Positions 28,109-38,081 of a stretch of 64,000 nucleotides of DNA are shown here, piece after piece; position 1 is the stretch's first letter, and every line of letters starts with the position of its first letter. The translations under genes were made by a program, and so were the position numbers. Origin of the DNA: Yamadazyma tenuis (taxonomy: Eukaryota; Ascomycota; Pichiomycetes; Serinales; Debaryomycetaceae); the NCBI RefSeq assembly GCF_029203305.1, contig NC_089464.1:124001-188000 (forward strand), read 5' to 3'. Under the pieces are notes generated by a model. It saw nothing but the letters and a program-made list of their open reading frames with translations, made no database searches and was not told the DNA's origin.

Positions 28109-30142
28109 ATGTCTCAACCCAGCCCCAAATACAGTATAGACACTCCCTATTCTGAGGATATCCCACTCCAAAATTTGACCTATACACCCGCCAAACAAAC
28201 GTTTGATGCCGACGATATGTCGTCCGCCGACCCCGAATCCCCCGCCATCACCGCCGCCGACCTCCCTGAAGATCCGTTGCTCGACCAAGAACTCAGACGT
28301 TTGCAGCGCTCCCAGATCCCCAAATACAAACGCTTTATTTCAGCCCTCTGGCACGGGCCCAGCGCCGCCACCGATGACCCTCCCACGCGATTCACCGGAC
28401 GGGCGCTGGCATGGCTTGAAGAAATCCCCGATAAATTTGACCGGTTGGTCAGTTTCAAGGGTAAATTGGCACTTTTGACGGGCTATTTGATCCTTTGGTA
28501 TTTGTGTATCCACAGCATTCTCTTCCCGTATTTCATGAACCCGCCGTTGGTTGATGTTGCTGGAACCACGCCCGTCCGGACCTTGGGCTGTACGGACCAG
28601 TTCTGGCACGGGAAAAATGGTGCTTGTGGCATGGACGCACAAGATTGTGTTCCAAACCCGTCCCAGAGCGACGTGTTTGTACGGTGTCCAGCTCTCTGTG
28701 ACCGGAGCTGGACCTACTCCTTGATCCCCATGGGCCCAGAGCGGGTCAAGTACCGGGGCTACTTCATTGGCGGTGGAGATGACTTGAAATCGCTGTCTCC
28801 TGCTGAACACCAGCTCTCAAACCCCTACAGAGCCGATTCGTTTGTTTGTGGAGCCGCTGTGCACGCCGGAGTGATTCTGCCGCTTACCGGTGGCTGCGCT
28901 CGTGTGTCCTATAAAAGTGGTGGCCAACCACGGTTCGAATCAGCCAAAGGTCACTACGGAGTTGACGATTCGCTTGGGTTCAATTCGTTTTTCCCAGCGT
29001 CTTTCTTCTTTAAAGTGGTGTCTGGCCTGACCCACCAGTGCTACGACCCCCGAATCCCGGTACTAGTGATGAACATTGTGTTGGCGGTGCCCATAGTGTA
29101 TTTGGCCAGTGGAATGGTTGCTTTCTGGACTATTAATACGGTGGGATTCTGGACCATTGTGTTGGCAACAGACCCTCCCGTACAAGTGGATTCAAGTGAT
29201 AGAGAAACAGCCGCTCTGTTGATATCCGTCGGCCTTGAGCGGTTTCTTCCCTCGTGTTTCATCCTTTATGTGTTATGGAGAGCTTCTACCCATCAGACCC
29301 TCACCGCACCCGAGAACTTCAAGACCTCGTACCTCAAACGTGTTTTATTATTCTGCCCGTTTTTCTGGCTAGGAGTACTAAACAACATCAGTTTTGATCG
29401 GCTACCAGTCGACAGGCTCACGGTGGCCGACTTGAAGGAGCAGGCAGGTGGTGCGGTGGCCGTGGGAGGAATTGTGCTTCTTATCACCACTTGTGCGATT
29501 ATCCAGGCATACAAAATATGGAAGGCTGGGAAGTTCAAGAAGTACCTTGTGATCTACGTGCTGTTTATCTTGGGTCTTGTGGCCGTGTCAATGATCCCTG
29601 GTCTTACTTTACGCGTCCACCACTATATTCTTGCCATGCTTTTGATTCCTGGGTGTAGCACCAGAGGTTCTACTGCGATTATGTTCCAAGGCATCTTATT
29701 GGGACTTTTCCTCTCGGGTGCAGCCCGCTGGGGGTTGGCGGCCATAGCCGAAACTGACACTTCGCTTCGTCGTAACGATCCTAGTGGTAAGGTTCTTCCT
29801 CCGGTAATCACTGGATTCGATGTTTCCAGTGGTATACTCAGCTGGAACAATACTATCAATGATGCTTACGATGGAATATCCATTCTCGTCAACGACATCG
29901 AGAGGTACGTGGGAACTAATGTCACCGGTGTGAACCTTAAACAGCTCTTCAAGAACTCGACTGAGTTGTCAAATCTAATTGAGACGTCTCTTGGGGCTAG
30001 TGCTGACAACAGTAATATTCCTTTGTACATTCGGATTGGGAAGAAGATCATGGGTACAAAGCGGTACAGTGACTTTTCCAATGCTGCTGTGATAACCTGG
30101 CCAGAGGGACACATTGACCTTCCTAACCCTGGCAACACGTAG
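28109..30142 (+). CDS. LCCL-domain multi-pass membrane protein
   Basis: The 677-residue protein has a cytosolic N-terminus of about 119 residues and a first membrane span near 120-142. A Cys-rich extracytosolic part with an LCCL domain follows (about 160-300), including the hallmark DSFVCGAAVHAGVI. About six further spans follow from residue 316 on. The hydrophilic C-terminus is about 130 residues long. Proteins with this layout are widespread in filamentous fungi and CTG-clade yeasts, but I do not know a characterised one and know no S. cerevisiae counterpart. The lumenal Cys pairs (CGMDAQDC, CPALC) suggest disulphides, hence exposure in the secretory pathway or outside the cell. Function is unknown. 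Confidence 0.8.
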   Translation: MSQPSPKYSIDTPYSEDIPLQNLTYTPAKQTFDADDMSSADPESPAITAADLPEDPLLDQELRRLQRSQIPKYKRFISALWHGPSAATDDPPTRFTGRALAWLEEIPDKFDRLVSFKGKLALLTGYLILWYLCIHSILFPYFMNPPLVDVAGTTPVRTLGCTDQFWHGKNGACGMDAQDCVPNPSQSDVFVRCPALCDRSWTYSLIPMGPERVKYRGYFIGGGDDLKSLSPAEHQLSNPYRADSFVCGAAVHAGVILPLTGGCARVSYKSGGQPRFESAKGHYGVDDSLGFNSFFPASFFFKVVSGLTHQCYDPRIPVLVMNIVLAVPIVYLASGMVAFWTINTVGFWTIVLATDPPVQVDSSDRETAALLISVGLERFLPSCFILYVLWRASTHQTLTAPENFKTSYLKRVLLFCPFFWLGVLNNISFDRLPVDRLTVADLKEQAGGAVAVGGIVLLITTCAIIQAYKIWKAGKFKKYLVIYVLFILGLVAVSMIPGLTLRVHHYILAMLLIPGCSTRGSTAIMFQGILLGLFLSGAARWGLAAIAETDTSLRRNDPSGKVLPPVITGFDVSSGILSWNNTINDAYDGISILVNDIERYVGTNVTGVNLKQLFKNSTELSNLIETSLGASADNSNIPLYIRIGKKIMGTKRYSDFSNAAVITWPEGHIDLPNPGNT

Positions 30143-30983
30143 TCGAACTAACAGACTTATAAGGACTTTATAGAACGATAGATATGAATAATCCATGATA
30201 TACAAACACTTTTAGGTATCGCTATGGTTAGCTTTTTCGCCTTGTGGCCGACTTTTTGTAATGGTAGTTTAGCTAATTATAATTAACAGTGGCTGCGAAA
30301 AATTATCGATTTGAGAATCATAAATTCGTCGACACATGTGCTAAATTCACCTAATAAGTGAATATTTAACCTTGATGGAGATAGTATGAATACAACTGGT
30401 AATCTACAAAACATTCCTACTAGCTATCAAAGTTGTACCTCTCTTACCAGTCCAGCCATGCCGTGCTGCTGCACTTTTATAGTATCTGTTTTAATTGCAC
30501 CTATGTAATAAAGTTATTGAAGCAATATTTGACTATATCATACACCTAACATGACCCTTTAACCGGTAGATGAATATTTCAGGAGCAAACCTTAAAAGAA
30601 GTGGGACATTATTTGGACGACCAGTCCTGCTGTGTCAGGGATTGTAATAGAGCACAAACAAATGTAATCCCAATTCCAAGCGCTTGCTGTAGAACTCTAA
30701 TGAGACCTGAAAGCCACACAAAGGGAGTAGGATTTGATAAAGGCTGCGAAACCTTCGAAAGCTTAGAAATCACCTCACTCTACGCAATTTTTAAACCCAC
30801 CCCCATCCTCACCAAACCCCGCTCTACACTACTCAGTGCTTCAGTTTCCCTAAGTTTCCCTCCTACCAAAGCCCAAATTTTGTTTGGTTGGGTTTAAGCC
30901 GCACCTCATCCACGCGAACCGAACTGTTTGCGATCTCTTCATTTTGACCTTGAGTCAACTTGCTTACATCCCAATCACCTACA
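30143..30983. other. 841-bp intergenic region upstream of DDL1
   Basis: This is an AT-rich stretch with no tRNA A/B boxes recognised. It contains one short ATG frame (30386-30508, listed separately). The last 150 bases are C/T-rich, as is common in yeast promoters. Confidence 0.5.
30386..30508 (+). CDS. candidate 40-residue small protein (unproven)
   Basis: This is an ATG-initiated frame of 40 codons with a polar N-terminal half and a Cys-rich hydrophobic end (PCCCTFIVSVLIAPM). A triple Cys next to a short hydrophobic segment resembles palmitoylated or membrane-tail microproteins, but it matches no family I recognise. It lies alone in an 841-base gap. Chance is a strong alternative. Confidence 0.2.
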   Translation: MNTTGNLQNIPTSYQSCTSLTSPAMPCCCTFIVSVLIAPM

Positions 30984-33224
30984 ATGATCGTGTTTCGGCA
31001 ACTACATCACGCTGTAGCACTTTCCATGCGGAGAAGCACGCCGAGAATACTTGCCCAGCCTAAGGCCTTCACCACATCGGCCCTTTTGGCCTATGCCAAA
31101 CTGCTGCTGCACAATTCCATTCCCAATGCACAGATCAAATGGTACTATGCCACAGACGTACCACTTACCAAACCCGATTGGTACGAGTATAAAAAGACAC
31201 AGGATGCCAAGAAGTATGTACCGTTCTCGGACTACGACTCCAAGCGAATTGAATCCCACTATCGCAAATTTGGAGATTCACAGTCCGAAGATATTTCACC
31301 TAGAGTTTACGTTAGTGAAGACCGGTTGTTCCAGGTAGACGTGGAAAACCTCCATTTGTCCCCAGTGTATTGGGAAGGTCCGCTGTACGAAACACGTCGG
31401 GGATTGTGGTTTAGTCTGGATGGTATACCGTTGGCTGAAGACATCACCCGAGAAATCGAAAATGGGTATAAGGACAAAAAGCCATATTTATTTGACGAAG
31501 ACCGAAAGAGGCAGGCAGAACAACCACAAAAACAGAAGCCCAATAATATCGACTTTTCCAAGTTCTACGAAACTATTGGTGAAGATTTTAAATCCAAAGA
31601 GTCTCACGATGATGTGGTGATACTTGGAAACGGGAAAGCAGTTGTCTATTTCAATGATAACAAGGCGGTTCTTTTCCCCAAATTCATGGTAAATAGCTAC
31701 CAGCTACCCATCATTCGTCAATTTTATGGTTCTTCCGTGGCTTTAATGGGTGTAGAGCCCATCCAGCGAGGTTATTCTTCGGATTTGAAATCAATGTTTG
31801 ACAACTTCACCAAGAAAAACACGATAAGCTCGTCAAATCACTTCCTTCTTCCAGAACCCGGTTTGTTCTTGGGAAAAATACCACAGAACAAAGAGGACAA
31901 TCAGAATGAACAAATGAGAGAGGTAATTGAAGACGACTTTGAAGACTCCACCACCGAGCAGACTTCCACTCGAGAAACCGATCACCTAGTACTTTGTGTC
32001 CACGGGATTGGACAGGGTTTGGGTCTCATGGCCGAAGCCATTAACATTGTTCATGATATCAACAGTATGAGAAACACCATGAAAACAGTGTACAAAGAGA
32101 ACAAGAAGTTTCGTAACTTGGCATATAAGGATCCGAAAGACCCCGATGTGGACAAGAACAACCGGATTCAAGTGTTGCCGATTGCCTGGAGACACAGAAT
32201 TGACTTTCATCCAGAGAAAGTGAGTACTTCCGATGACAAACTTGAACCAAGACTACCCACCCTTTCTCAGATCAACGTGGAAGGCGTAAGACCGTTGCGT
32301 AACGTTGTCGGTTATGTGGCGTTGGATATCTTGCTTTATTATGACAACAAATACTTCAACCAAATTCTTGAAGCGGTAACTCTAGAGCTCAATCGGGTAT
32401 ATGAGCTTTATATGGAGAATAATCCCGACTTCAAAGGGAAAGTACATATCTTGGGCCATTCTTTGGGGTCTGCCATTTCCTTTGACATTGCTTCCAGACA
32501 GTTTGATACGAGGCCAACCAAGCCAAATCGGTCAGCCGACCTTTTGTTCGATGTCGATTCTTTATTCTGCGTAGGAAGTCCCGTCGGAGTGTTCAAGTTA
32601 ATCAGCCAAAAGAATATTGTCAACAGAAGCGATGTACCAAAAGATTTTGATCCAAGGAGCCGATCTTTACTGTACTCGTCTCCCAAGTGCAAAAACTTAT
32701 ACAACTTATACCATCCATGCGATCCAATTGGGTATAGAATCGAACCTTTGATTAAACCCAGGTTCGCTCATTTCAAAGCGCAAGAAGCACCTTTTGCTGC
32801 TGACGGTCTTGAAACCCCATTCAAAGGCTGGTCCACGCTCACAGATGAGCTCCAAGAGCGATTCTCTAAGGCCAATACTTGGCTCTGGAGTTTTAACAAG
32901 AAATCAAAGGCATTTGACCAAAATTCCTTAGGTGACTTCATGAACGGTATTGTGGATTCCAACCCAGTTGAAACCCCAGATGATGCTGAGTCTAAGAAGA
33001 AGCTTTCGCAAAAAGACTTGGGGGAGTTACTTAAGTTCAACAAAGAAGGGAGAGTAGATTTTTCTTTACCAAGAGGAATGTTCGACATTTCATTGTTATC
33101 TGCTATTAGTGCACACGTATCTTATTTTGAAGACAAGGATACCGCTGGGTTCATCATGGGAGAGTTGCTCTTGTCAGACAACCCACCGGTGAAGTCATTA
33201 GAAGTGATGTACAAAGACGTTTAG
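30984..33224 (+). CDS. DDL1: DDHD-domain phospholipase A1 (Ddl1-like, mitochondrial)
   Basis: The 746-residue protein has a positively charged, Arg/Ser-rich N-terminus free of acids for about 40 residues (MIVFRQLHHAVALSMRRS), fitting a mitochondrial presequence. The lipase serine motif is GHSLGS (in VHILGHSLGSAISFD), preceded by CVHGIGQG. The DDHD region contains NLYHPCDPIGYRIEPL. The family hydrolyses phosphatidic acid, cardiolipin and other phospholipids. The frame opens with TTG at 30960, and the first ATG is 30984. It is convergent with SFM1, 20 bases away, the same neighbours as YOR022C and YOR021C in S. cerevisiae. Confidence 0.9.
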   Translation: MIVFRQLHHAVALSMRRSTPRILAQPKAFTTSALLAYAKLLLHNSIPNAQIKWYYATDVPLTKPDWYEYKKTQDAKKYVPFSDYDSKRIESHYRKFGDSQSEDISPRVYVSEDRLFQVDVENLHLSPVYWEGPLYETRRGLWFSLDGIPLAEDITREIENGYKDKKPYLFDEDRKRQAEQPQKQKPNNIDFSKFYETIGEDFKSKESHDDVVILGNGKAVVYFNDNKAVLFPKFMVNSYQLPIIRQFYGSSVALMGVEPIQRGYSSDLKSMFDNFTKKNTISSSNHFLLPEPGLFLGKIPQNKEDNQNEQMREVIEDDFEDSTTEQTSTRETDHLVLCVHGIGQGLGLMAEAINIVHDINSMRNTMKTVYKENKKFRNLAYKDPKDPDVDKNNRIQVLPIAWRHRIDFHPEKVSTSDDKLEPRLPTLSQINVEGVRPLRNVVGYVALDILLYYDNKYFNQILEAVTLELNRVYELYMENNPDFKGKVHILGHSLGSAISFDIASRQFDTRPTKPNRSADLLFDVDSLFCVGSPVGVFKLISQKNIVNRSDVPKDFDPRSRSLLYSSPKCKNLYNLYHPCDPIGYRIEPLIKPRFAHFKAQEAPFAADGLETPFKGWSTLTDELQERFSKANTWLWSFNKKSKAFDQNSLGDFMNGIVDSNPVETPDDAESKKKLSQKDLGELLKFNKEGRVDFSLPRGMFDISLLSAISAHVSYFEDKDTAGFIMGELLLSDNPPVKSLEVMYKDV

Positions 33225-33244
33225 CCATATGTTATTATTTAACT

Positions 33245-33856
33245 TTAAAAGTCATCTATACCTTTATCACAATCGTTTTCGATCAACTTCAACATTCCTT
33301 TGGGTAATATGGGCGTATTGGTGTCGTCGAGAATATACCTGAAGGGCATTTCTGTAGACTCGTACCTGTTGAACTTGATTTCGGGGTAATCGATGAACTT
33401 GATATCTTCAAACTTAACTTGTTTGTCGACGATTCTCTGTGTGGTACGTACAGCGGTGTCGGTTGTCATTTGAAGCTCACCGAGCCTTCTACCAGAAAAT
33501 CCATACTTATCTCTGAGCAATCCAGTTCTGTCAATTCTAGGATGAGATCCCAAGATCCCTCCAAACACAAAATAATCGAACTTTTGCTGGTCATTAGGTA
33601 CCAAGTCTGTTTCTGCTGCTGGATCAAGAAGGCACACCCGAGAGTGGTCCAAGCCGTTATCAATTTGAATACATTCTTGTGTAGTCCATTGCAAACCCAA
33701 GTCTAAAAGTTGCTGGGGGATATCTTTCTCAGTGGTATTTGCGGGTAGAGAAGTTAAGACCAAGTTTTCCTTACCCACATCCTTGATTATCTGAGTATAT
33801 TCAAGCACCACCCACTCGGAAAATTCGGGTTCCATGTGCTCAATTATGTACTTCAT
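33245..33856 (-). CDS. SFM1: SPOUT-type protein arginine methyltransferase Sfm1
   Basis: The 203-residue protein opens MKYIIEHMEPEFSEWVVLEY and contains TEKDIPQQLLDLGLQWTT, FDYFVFGGILGSHPR, GRRLGELQMTTDTA and EDIKFIDYPEIKF. These fit the SPOUT-fold Sfm1 (YOR021C), which monomethylates an arginine of ribosomal protein Rps3. Length matches the family (about 210 residues). Confidence 0.92.
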   Translation of the reverse strand: MKYIIEHMEPEFSEWVVLEYTQIIKDVGKENLVLTSLPANTTEKDIPQQLLDLGLQWTTQECIQIDNGLDHSRVCLLDPAAETDLVPNDQQKFDYFVFGGILGSHPRIDRTGLLRDKYGFSGRRLGELQMTTDTAVRTTQRIVDKQVKFEDIKFIDYPEIKFNRYESTEMPFRYILDDTNTPILPKGMLKLIENDCDKGIDDF

Positions 33857-33980
33857 GGTTCAAGATGGAAAATTCACATTGCGATGAACGCTCGCTTTGA
33901 CTGCAAAATTTATCTCACCATTCATTTTATTATCTATAAATCGCTTTTCTTCACAAATTACTTTGTTATATACATCTGCA

Positions 33981-36128
33981 CTACTTCTTAGAGCAACACG
34001 AGTCAGATGACGATGATGTCTTGTTGAACGCCAATCTGGAAGTGGAGTCAACGTTCAAAGAACATGAATCCAAACCCTTGGCCCCCGTTCTGACTTCTGA
34101 AGTCATCTTGGAGTACGAAGGCTTGATATCGAGCACAGGGTTTTCTGTGAAAATATGTCTTGGTCTCAACATCAAGTCGAATATCTCAGTTGGCATGACG
34201 GGGAAGTCTTCTGGGGATGGGAAGTGGGTGATACCGAAGGTGTGGAAAAACACAATGTCAGTGTTTTCAACATTATCGGTTCCATCACCAATCCACTTTC
34301 TCATTCCTCTCAAACCATCACCACTCCATTGAGCAACATGGTCACCTGATGGATACAACGTACCGTATCCAAAGTCCTCGTCTTTGTATGGAACAACTTG
34401 TGTGGTGTGTTCAGCCCATGGAGCTCTTTTTCTCACCAATGAGCCGGGTTGAGCCAACACCGGAGGACAGAAGGTAGACACCAACTTGTAAGATGCGGGC
34501 TTCCCGGAGTACTTGTTGATGGACTTGGGGTTAAACATGTCCCAGGTTCTGGCATACTTTGATTCTGCTTGGGTCAACGAATCCTTGACGGTCTTAAATA
34601 CGGTTTTCTTTGCATAGAACCCATTACCATAGACGTTTTCAGGAGATCCAGTTGGATAAGGCGAAGGACAAGCATCCGACGTGGCGGCAGAGTTACCCTC
34701 ACCATCAATTCTAGGGTGGATTCTCAAGGAGAACAAGTGCTGGTGATTGTGGGCATTGACCTTGGGGTAAACAATGGTTCCCCATGGTCCAATATCCTCA
34801 TCTTCGTCACAAATGTAGGTGTTCAAGATCCCGGTCAATCTGACCTCCAACTTAATGGTACCATCTTGTCTCAAGGTCCAGTATAAACAGTATTCGTAGT
34901 TAGCGGCGGTGAAGATTTGAGAGATGATCAACTTCTTACCTCTGGTGTTGATGGTGGTTTGGAAATCGTCTCTGAAGTCGGAGTGCTTGAACAAAATCCC
35001 ATCGTCTTCTTCGTGGATACAGACAGCATTTCTGATGGTAGAAGGGTCACCAAACTTATCGACAAAATGGGCATCCAAGTAATGGATCACTCCTTTACAG
35101 TCACATCCCAATGATAATGGGTTAGTACAGTAACCAGCACCATATTCACCAATATCCAACGCATGTTTTCTCTGGTGAGGAAAGTCGGGACATCCATAAG
35201 GAACAATCATTTCCGACAAAGAGATTCTGTGGAACAAAGACCTGGTATTGCCGTGGTCATTGTAGTTGACATCACTCAACACAATACCTTCCCTGTAGTT
35301 AAAACCAATGTGGAACTTGAAGTTGGACCATTCCATGACATTTCCTTGCATGTTGAAAGAAACCCCATTTGGTTGAGTAATGTTGATAGGAGTATCATCT
35401 TGTCTGTAACCAGATGGGTTTTCCTTGGTTCCGAACTTAGAAGCAACATCTCTTGGGTGGAAACCCGTGTGTTTGTGTTTGGATACTTTTCTTCTCTTGG
35501 TAGGAATATCAATAAAGATAACCTTACCAGCATTCATATCGACAATGGGGCAGAAATCCAAGGGATGGGAGTAATGAGAATCATCCTCGTGGCTTCTCCA
35601 GTATATCAACGCTTGTTGCAATCTTCTGGAAGCACCCCATCTTTCATCGTATCCAATGGTCCAAGAATCACAGTAAATGTTCTTCATTTCACTCTTGTCC
35701 AAACCCGAGAGTACAACTTGAGCAATGACATTTGGATCATTTCTGACAATCTCTTCGGTATCAGACAAATCCTTGGTGGTCAAGATTGGTTGCACACCTT
35801 CAGTCTGCTTTAATTGGATGATCTGGCCAGTTGGAATATCAACCACACCTTCTTGAACTGCTGTAACATCCTGTTCGATAACAACAAAATAGGCCAAACG
35901 AGGAGGTAATGGACCCTTCTTTTCCTTCCAGTTGTAGTAAAGGTTCTTTGGAGGTTCTCTTAAAGTAACGGTGTTGAAATTAAGGGTTTTACCCAGGTAT
36001 TTCTCCTTGACAATCGAAGTGACGTACTTGATCTCTTGAGGGGATAACGGGTCCAAAGGATGAGCAGGGGCCGCAGGAGCAGACACCGCGGAGGTCACCT
36101 GTGAAGCGACTTGTTGTAATCTTTCCAT
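33981..36128 (-). CDS. AMO1: copper amine oxidase, peroxisomal (Amo1)
   Basis: The 715-residue protein carries the topaquinone motif NYEY (N410-Y413, Y411 being the modified Tyr). Copper-ligand His lie in AHNHQHLF (about 460-464) and GITHFPSPEDF. It oxidises primary amines to aldehyde, ammonia and hydrogen peroxide, letting yeasts use methylamine or ethylamine as nitrogen source. The N-terminus RLQQVASQV (residues 3-11) is a near match to PTS2, in the same place as the PTS2 of the Ogataea/Hansenula enzyme. As I recall for that enzyme, an SRLAF tripeptide region lies shortly before a Cys/Lys end rather than at the terminus, so SRL here is not a PTS1. Confidence 0.95.
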   Translation of the reverse strand: MERLQQVASQVTSAVSAPAAPAHPLDPLSPQEIKYVTSIVKEKYLGKTLNFNTVTLREPPKNLYYNWKEKKGPLPPRLAYFVVIEQDVTAVQEGVVDIPTGQIIQLKQTEGVQPILTTKDLSDTEEIVRNDPNVIAQVVLSGLDKSEMKNIYCDSWTIGYDERWGASRRLQQALIYWRSHEDDSHYSHPLDFCPIVDMNAGKVIFIDIPTKRRKVSKHKHTGFHPRDVASKFGTKENPSGYRQDDTPINITQPNGVSFNMQGNVMEWSNFKFHIGFNYREGIVLSDVNYNDHGNTRSLFHRISLSEMIVPYGCPDFPHQRKHALDIGEYGAGYCTNPLSLGCDCKGVIHYLDAHFVDKFGDPSTIRNAVCIHEEDDGILFKHSDFRDDFQTTINTRGKKLIISQIFTAANYEYCLYWTLRQDGTIKLEVRLTGILNTYICDEDEDIGPWGTIVYPKVNAHNHQHLFSLRIHPRIDGEGNSAATSDACPSPYPTGSPENVYGNGFYAKKTVFKTVKDSLTQAESKYARTWDMFNPKSINKYSGKPASYKLVSTFCPPVLAQPGSLVRKRAPWAEHTTQVVPYKDEDFGYGTLYPSGDHVAQWSGDGLRGMRKWIGDGTDNVENTDIVFFHTFGITHFPSPEDFPVMPTEIFDLMLRPRHIFTENPVLDIKPSYSKMTSEVRTGAKGLDSCSLNVDSTSRLAFNKTSSSSDSCCSKK

Positions 36129-36434
36129 TTGTTAACTAGGGTTAGGGCTGGTGTTGAAAAACATTTAGCAGGTAAATGTCCCCTTTATATAGGGGATCTT
36201 GACTCTGCCTGCCCTGCCCGCGACACCTTATCATTTCCTATGCCGCAATAGGTAAAAACCTCCCGGGGGTGTGCCAACTTCCGCATTCGGTAAATATTCC
36301 CGGAAGAAAACTCACCGGTGTAGTTGGGGAGGATACTATTACCTAAACCACAATCAGACCATACCATCTGTTTGACCTTCCTGAAGAGGAACTTGCCTAG
36401 TTGCAAAATAAACTCTGTTGTGTATTTGAAAAAA
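36129..36434. promoter_or_regulatory. AMO1 upstream region
   Basis: A TATA-like element (TATATAAA on the minus strand, about 36184-36191) lies about 55 bases upstream of the ATG, next to an AGGGG core. A telomere-like CTAGGGTTAGGG (36136-36147) lies just upstream of the ATG, a possible Tbf1-type site. An overlapping 93-codon frame is not called because it runs into the next gene's end. Confidence 0.4.
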
Positions 36435-37586
36435 CTATGTGTATTCATATGTGGTTGATTCCACAAGAATGATCCACAAAATTAACGGAAGTAGCACAAA
36501 ACCCGATGCGCTCATCACTGTCAAACAGTTGCCAAAAACATGTCTAAAGTAAATTAAATCTTTTACCATTGCCTCCACTTGCTCTGATTGGCCGCACAAC
36601 CTGTGCAAGCAATCACTTTCGTTTATATGGCTGAAGAAACTCATCAACATCGACGTGAATACGTTGATGTTGTGATCTTCAAATTTGTAATCTTGGCTTG
36701 CCAAGTGTGCTATCAGGCTGAGCATATTAAGGACCATATCATGGAATAGAAACATTTGTCCGTGGGTGGCCATCACAATTAATCCCTGATATAAAATAAT
36801 GCAGTAGCCAGTGAACGCAAAACTACATGTTTTTCGATATTGGGCAGAAGCGGAAACGGTGCTTATAGCCGTGGAAATGAAAATTGAGCTGATGGACCAA
36901 AATAAATGGTCAGATTTGATGGTGATGCGTGGGGTTGAATAAATCGTGGATGTCGAGTTGAGTAAGAGGCTCTTGGGAAGAACCATGGTCATTATCGCTA
37001 AAATGATGGTAAATGAAATCGCATGACGAGCCACTTTTCTGGGTGCAAAAGTTCTGGTTTTTGAAGGTATTAAATGCTGATGGTCTGTTGAGCTATTCAG
37101 AGCCTTCTCAAGGTCCTGGCCTTCATCAACATTATCTTTGATGTGCTCGATCATCCTACACCCGGTGTTCAAAAATACCTTCACCAACACAAACCCTTCG
37201 ATCATTACCAATAGGCTGCGAACGTCACTTGCCCAAAATTGGTGGCTGGCCAAAAACTCCAGCTCACTCTCTGAACCAGACCTGGCACTAGCCTCCATGT
37301 TCTCGTAGTAATTCTCCACAGCTCCGAGTCGTAGCACGAGACTGTCCGCAAATACACTCATCAAAAAATTCCACACGGCCAAGAGTACCCCCGATACCAC
37401 ATACTTAGAAGATGTGAGCCGGGTATGCCTGAGCACCAAATACCGCCACGTATAAAACCCTACTACTAATACTGACACCACTGCCAGCATCATCTTGTAT
37501 TTGTGGTCAGCCGTTTGCTCATCATAAAAACGGATCTTCTTGAGTGTCTCAGAATGTACAGAAGTGAACTGCATTTGTGAACTCAT
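36435..37586 (-). CDS. multi-pass membrane protein of unknown function
   Basis: The 383-residue protein starts at ATG 37586. I count about seven hydrophobic segments: near residues 32-52, 60-80, 120-140, 190-212, 225-250, 255-275 and 355-378. Charged loops separate them, and a hydrophilic stretch lies around 145-185. I recognise no family motif. The frame is complete, with a stop and codon use like its neighbours, so it is probably a real gene. The last residues (VESTTYEYT) are polar. Confidence 0.65.
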   Translation of the reverse strand: MSSQMQFTSVHSETLKKIRFYDEQTADHKYKMMLAVVSVLVVGFYTWRYLVLRHTRLTSSKYVVSGVLLAVWNFLMSVFADSLVLRLGAVENYYENMEASARSGSESELEFLASHQFWASDVRSLLVMIEGFVLVKVFLNTGCRMIEHIKDNVDEGQDLEKALNSSTDHQHLIPSKTRTFAPRKVARHAISFTIILAIMTMVLPKSLLLNSTSTIYSTPRITIKSDHLFWSISSIFISTAISTVSASAQYRKTCSFAFTGYCIILYQGLIVMATHGQMFLFHDMVLNMLSLIAHLASQDYKFEDHNINVFTSMLMSFFSHINESDCLHRLCGQSEQVEAMVKDLIYFRHVFGNCLTVMSASGFVLLPLILWIILVESTTYEYT

Positions 37587-38081
37587 GTTGCTGTAAAAGG
37601 GAACTGTGACTTAATTGTTAAGAATAGTAACTTTTCGTGGTTTCAGCAGTTTTTTGGATCGCAAAACAAAATTTGATGGAATTGTCTTGGTATTACTAAT
37701 TATACTTTGTGCTATACGAGTTCGCTGACACAGAACACGTAAGAGCACTTATAATTCAAACCTTGTCACAAGTAGGAATAATCACTAAATTAATATGGAT
37801 ATTCTTTCCAGGAGTAAAAAGGGTGTTGGACTGGAATAAGTAAGTTGCCGGGGTTGACGGTTGCAAGACTTTATATGTGGATGGGATCGTACCGACTTTA
37901 CCGCACCTTGTCAGCCCTGTGTTATGTGCAGGACGCCGGTTAGCTCATTAGACAGTTTTGGGAAGCGCAATATATTGCCGATCGCAAACTACTGAGAACT
38001 GATAATAATCATATGTTATTAGGCTATACAAACAAACAAACAATTGGCTTATAAAAAAGAGGTTCAAGTCACATAAAGAGA
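37587..38081. other. intergenic region upstream of the membrane-protein gene, downstream of EFT2
   Basis: This AT-rich stretch carries a short CAAA run near 38030 next to the EFT2 3' end. No gene or RNA is recognised. Confidence 0.5.

Noticed and set aside
35163..35813. 216-codon frame antisense to AMO1
   Set aside because: Complement of a well-supported conserved gene; no motif.
36185..36466. 93-codon minus-strand frame
   Set aside because: Overlaps the 3' end of the membrane-protein gene on the same strand and the AMO1 promoter; no features.
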